Of a stretch of 64,000 nt of DNA, positions 62,482 to 64,000 are shown piece by piece (the first letter of the stretch is position 1; every line of letters begins with the position of its first letter). This DNA comes from Typhlomys cinereus (taxonomy: Eukaryota; Chordata; Mammalia; Rodentia; Platacanthomyidae). Position numbers and translations under genes: made by a program. The stretch lies in NCBI GenBank assembly GCA_023101885.1, contig JALPQD010000919.1, forward strand, positions 1-64,000. The letters are read 5' to 3'. The notes under the pieces are model-generated. The model saw nothing but the letters and a program-made list of their open reading frames with translations, was not told the DNA's origin and made no database searches.

Positions 62482-64000
62482 GAATCCTGTAGATGTTTAT
62501 ACGTTGTAACTTTTTATGTTCAGGAGAAATTCACACTGGTTTTGTTACGTTTTCATGGAATATGTTCACGCAGGCCTTGATTTTCCAAAATAGTGAACCA
62601 AGTGAGGAGGACTGACAGTCAAATATTGGAGGTGCACTTCTTAGGGATATGTATCCTACAGAAGATTCGATAATGTTACACTTTGTGTTCAGGAGAAGAT
62701 CATACTTGTTTTCTGACATTCGCAAATAAGACGTTCACCCAGGCCAAAAGAGTGAACCAAGTGCGGAGGATTCAGAGAAAAATTTTGCAATTTCATTTCT
62801 TAGGGATAAGTAATCTAGAGAAGTTCCTATACTGTAACATTTGTGTTCAGGTGAAAATCATAGTGGTTTTGTGACATTTGTATGGCACATGTTCATACTG
62901 GACATGATTTTACAAAATAATTACAAAGTGAGGAGGAATCTGAGTTAAATGTTGCAAGTGCACTTCTTTAGGATAAGTATCGTAAAGAAGTTTCTATATT
63001 GTATCTCTTTATGTTCAGGAGGAAATCACACTTGGTTTGCAACATTTCCATGAAACATGTTCATGTCGTTCCCTTCCAAAATAGTGAACCACGTGAAGAG
63101 GATTCACAGTCATATGTAGCATGTGCACTTCTTTGGGAAGTCATTTGCAGCATGTGCACTTATTTGGGATAAGTATCCTACACAGGTTTCTAGACTGTAA
63201 AACTTTGTATTCTGGAGCAAAAAACCTTTGTTTTGTCCTGATTCTACCAACTATGTTCAGGCTTGTAATGAGCTTTAAAATAGTGACGAAGTGATAACAT
63301 CAAATTCACATGTTTCACTTTCTCTATTGAATGATAAGAATGTTGTAGATGTTCATAAGTTTTAACTTTTTATGTTTTGGGAGAAATTCACACTGGGTTT
63401 GTTACGTTTTCATGTAATATGTTCCCACAAGACTTGATTTTCCAAAATATGTGCACCAAGTGAGGAGGACTGAGAGTCAAATGTTGGAGGTGCACTTCTT
63501 AGGGATAAGTATCCTACAGTAGATTCTATAGTGTTACACTTTGTGTTTAGGAGAAGATCATACTTGTTTTGTGACATTCACACATAACGTGTTGACGCAG
63601 CCCATGATTTTCCAAAAGAGTGAACCAAGTGTGGAGGATTCAGAGACAAATGGTGGAATTTCACTTCTTAGGGATAAGTATCCTAGAGAAGTTCCTATAA
63701 TGTAACATTTGTGTTCAGGCGAAAATCATACTCGTTTTGTGACATTTAAATGGCACATGTTCACACAGGCCATGATTTTACAAAATAGTGAAACAAGTGA
63801 GGAGGACTCTGAGTTCAATGTTGCAAGTGCACTTCTTTAGCATAAGTATCGTAAACAAGTTTCTATATTGTAACTCTTTGTGTTCAGGAGGAAATCACAC
63901 TTGTTTTAGGACGTTTCCATGAAACATGTTCATGCATGTCATTCCCTTCCAAAATAGTGAGCCAAGTGAAGAGAACTCACAGTCATATGTAGCATGTGCA
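62482..64000 (+). repeat. Family 2 satellite array to the window edge
   Basis: One unit at 62,482-63,337 (856 bp, with small deletions such as near 62,740 and 63,290) and a partial unit from 63,338. The window ends inside N9, so the array continues beyond it. Confidence 0.92.

Noticed and set aside
1..64000. CRISPR-like array
   Set aside because: Repeats are contiguous with no unique spacers, the period is 168 bp, and the embedded L1 is mammalian.
1..64000. Primate alpha satellite
   Set aside because: Monomer length is close (168 against 171 bp), but the sequence does not match the alpha consensus I know.

Overview
This window is non-coding satellite DNA from a placental mammal. It is one continuous head-to-tail array of an AT-rich ~168-bp monomer, interrupted once by a 5'-truncated, inactive LINE-1 (L1) on the minus strand (8,214-11,165). 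The placental assignment rests on the L1: ORF2 reverse-transcriptase remnant, C-terminal Cys/His motif, pyrimidine-rich 3' UTR on the plus strand, AATAAA and an 18-bp target-site duplication. I cannot name the order or species. I see no host gene, tRNA, rRNA or CRISPR array. The many short open frames arise because 168 is divisible by 3 and stop-poor frames carry over from monomer to monomer.

The satellite has higher-order repeat (HOR) structure. I sorted monomers by eye into ten classes, N1 to N10, and used the GAATCC near the middle of N10 as the phase anchor. Family 1 (1 to ~36.3 kb) is a ~1,680-bp ten-monomer HOR (N10-N1-N2-N3-N4-N5-N6-N7-N8-N9), with 4-, 6-, 7-, 8-, 9-, 11-, 12- and 14-monomer variants made by deletion or duplication of whole monomers. 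Family 2 (~37.3 kb to the end) is a ~870-bp five-monomer HOR (N10-N1-N6'-N8-N9). Its N9 carries a 31-bp tandem duplication that N9 of family 1 lacks. Six-monomer units at 36,288-37,329 and 49,332-50,370 have an intermediate composition and carry the 31-bp duplication, so family 2 looks like a deletion derivative of family 1.

Layout: 1-5.8 kb, family 1 monomers full of small indels; 5.8-22 kb, cleaner family 1 with the L1; 22-34.6 kb, a recently homogenised block of near-identical 1.2-2.9 kb segments; 34.6-36.3 kb, a canonical ten-monomer unit; 36.3-37.3 kb, the transition unit; 37.3-47.6 kb, family 2; 47.6-50.4 kb, an embedded ten-monomer unit plus a second copy of the transition unit; 50.4-60.8 kb, family 2; 60.8-62.5 kb, a ten-monomer unit with the 31-bp duplication; 62.5-64 kb, family 2.

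The array resembles a centromeric or pericentromeric satellite in monomer length, HOR organisation and local homogenisation, but position on a chromosome cannot be seen here. All class assignments, identities and motif matches were read by eye, not computed.
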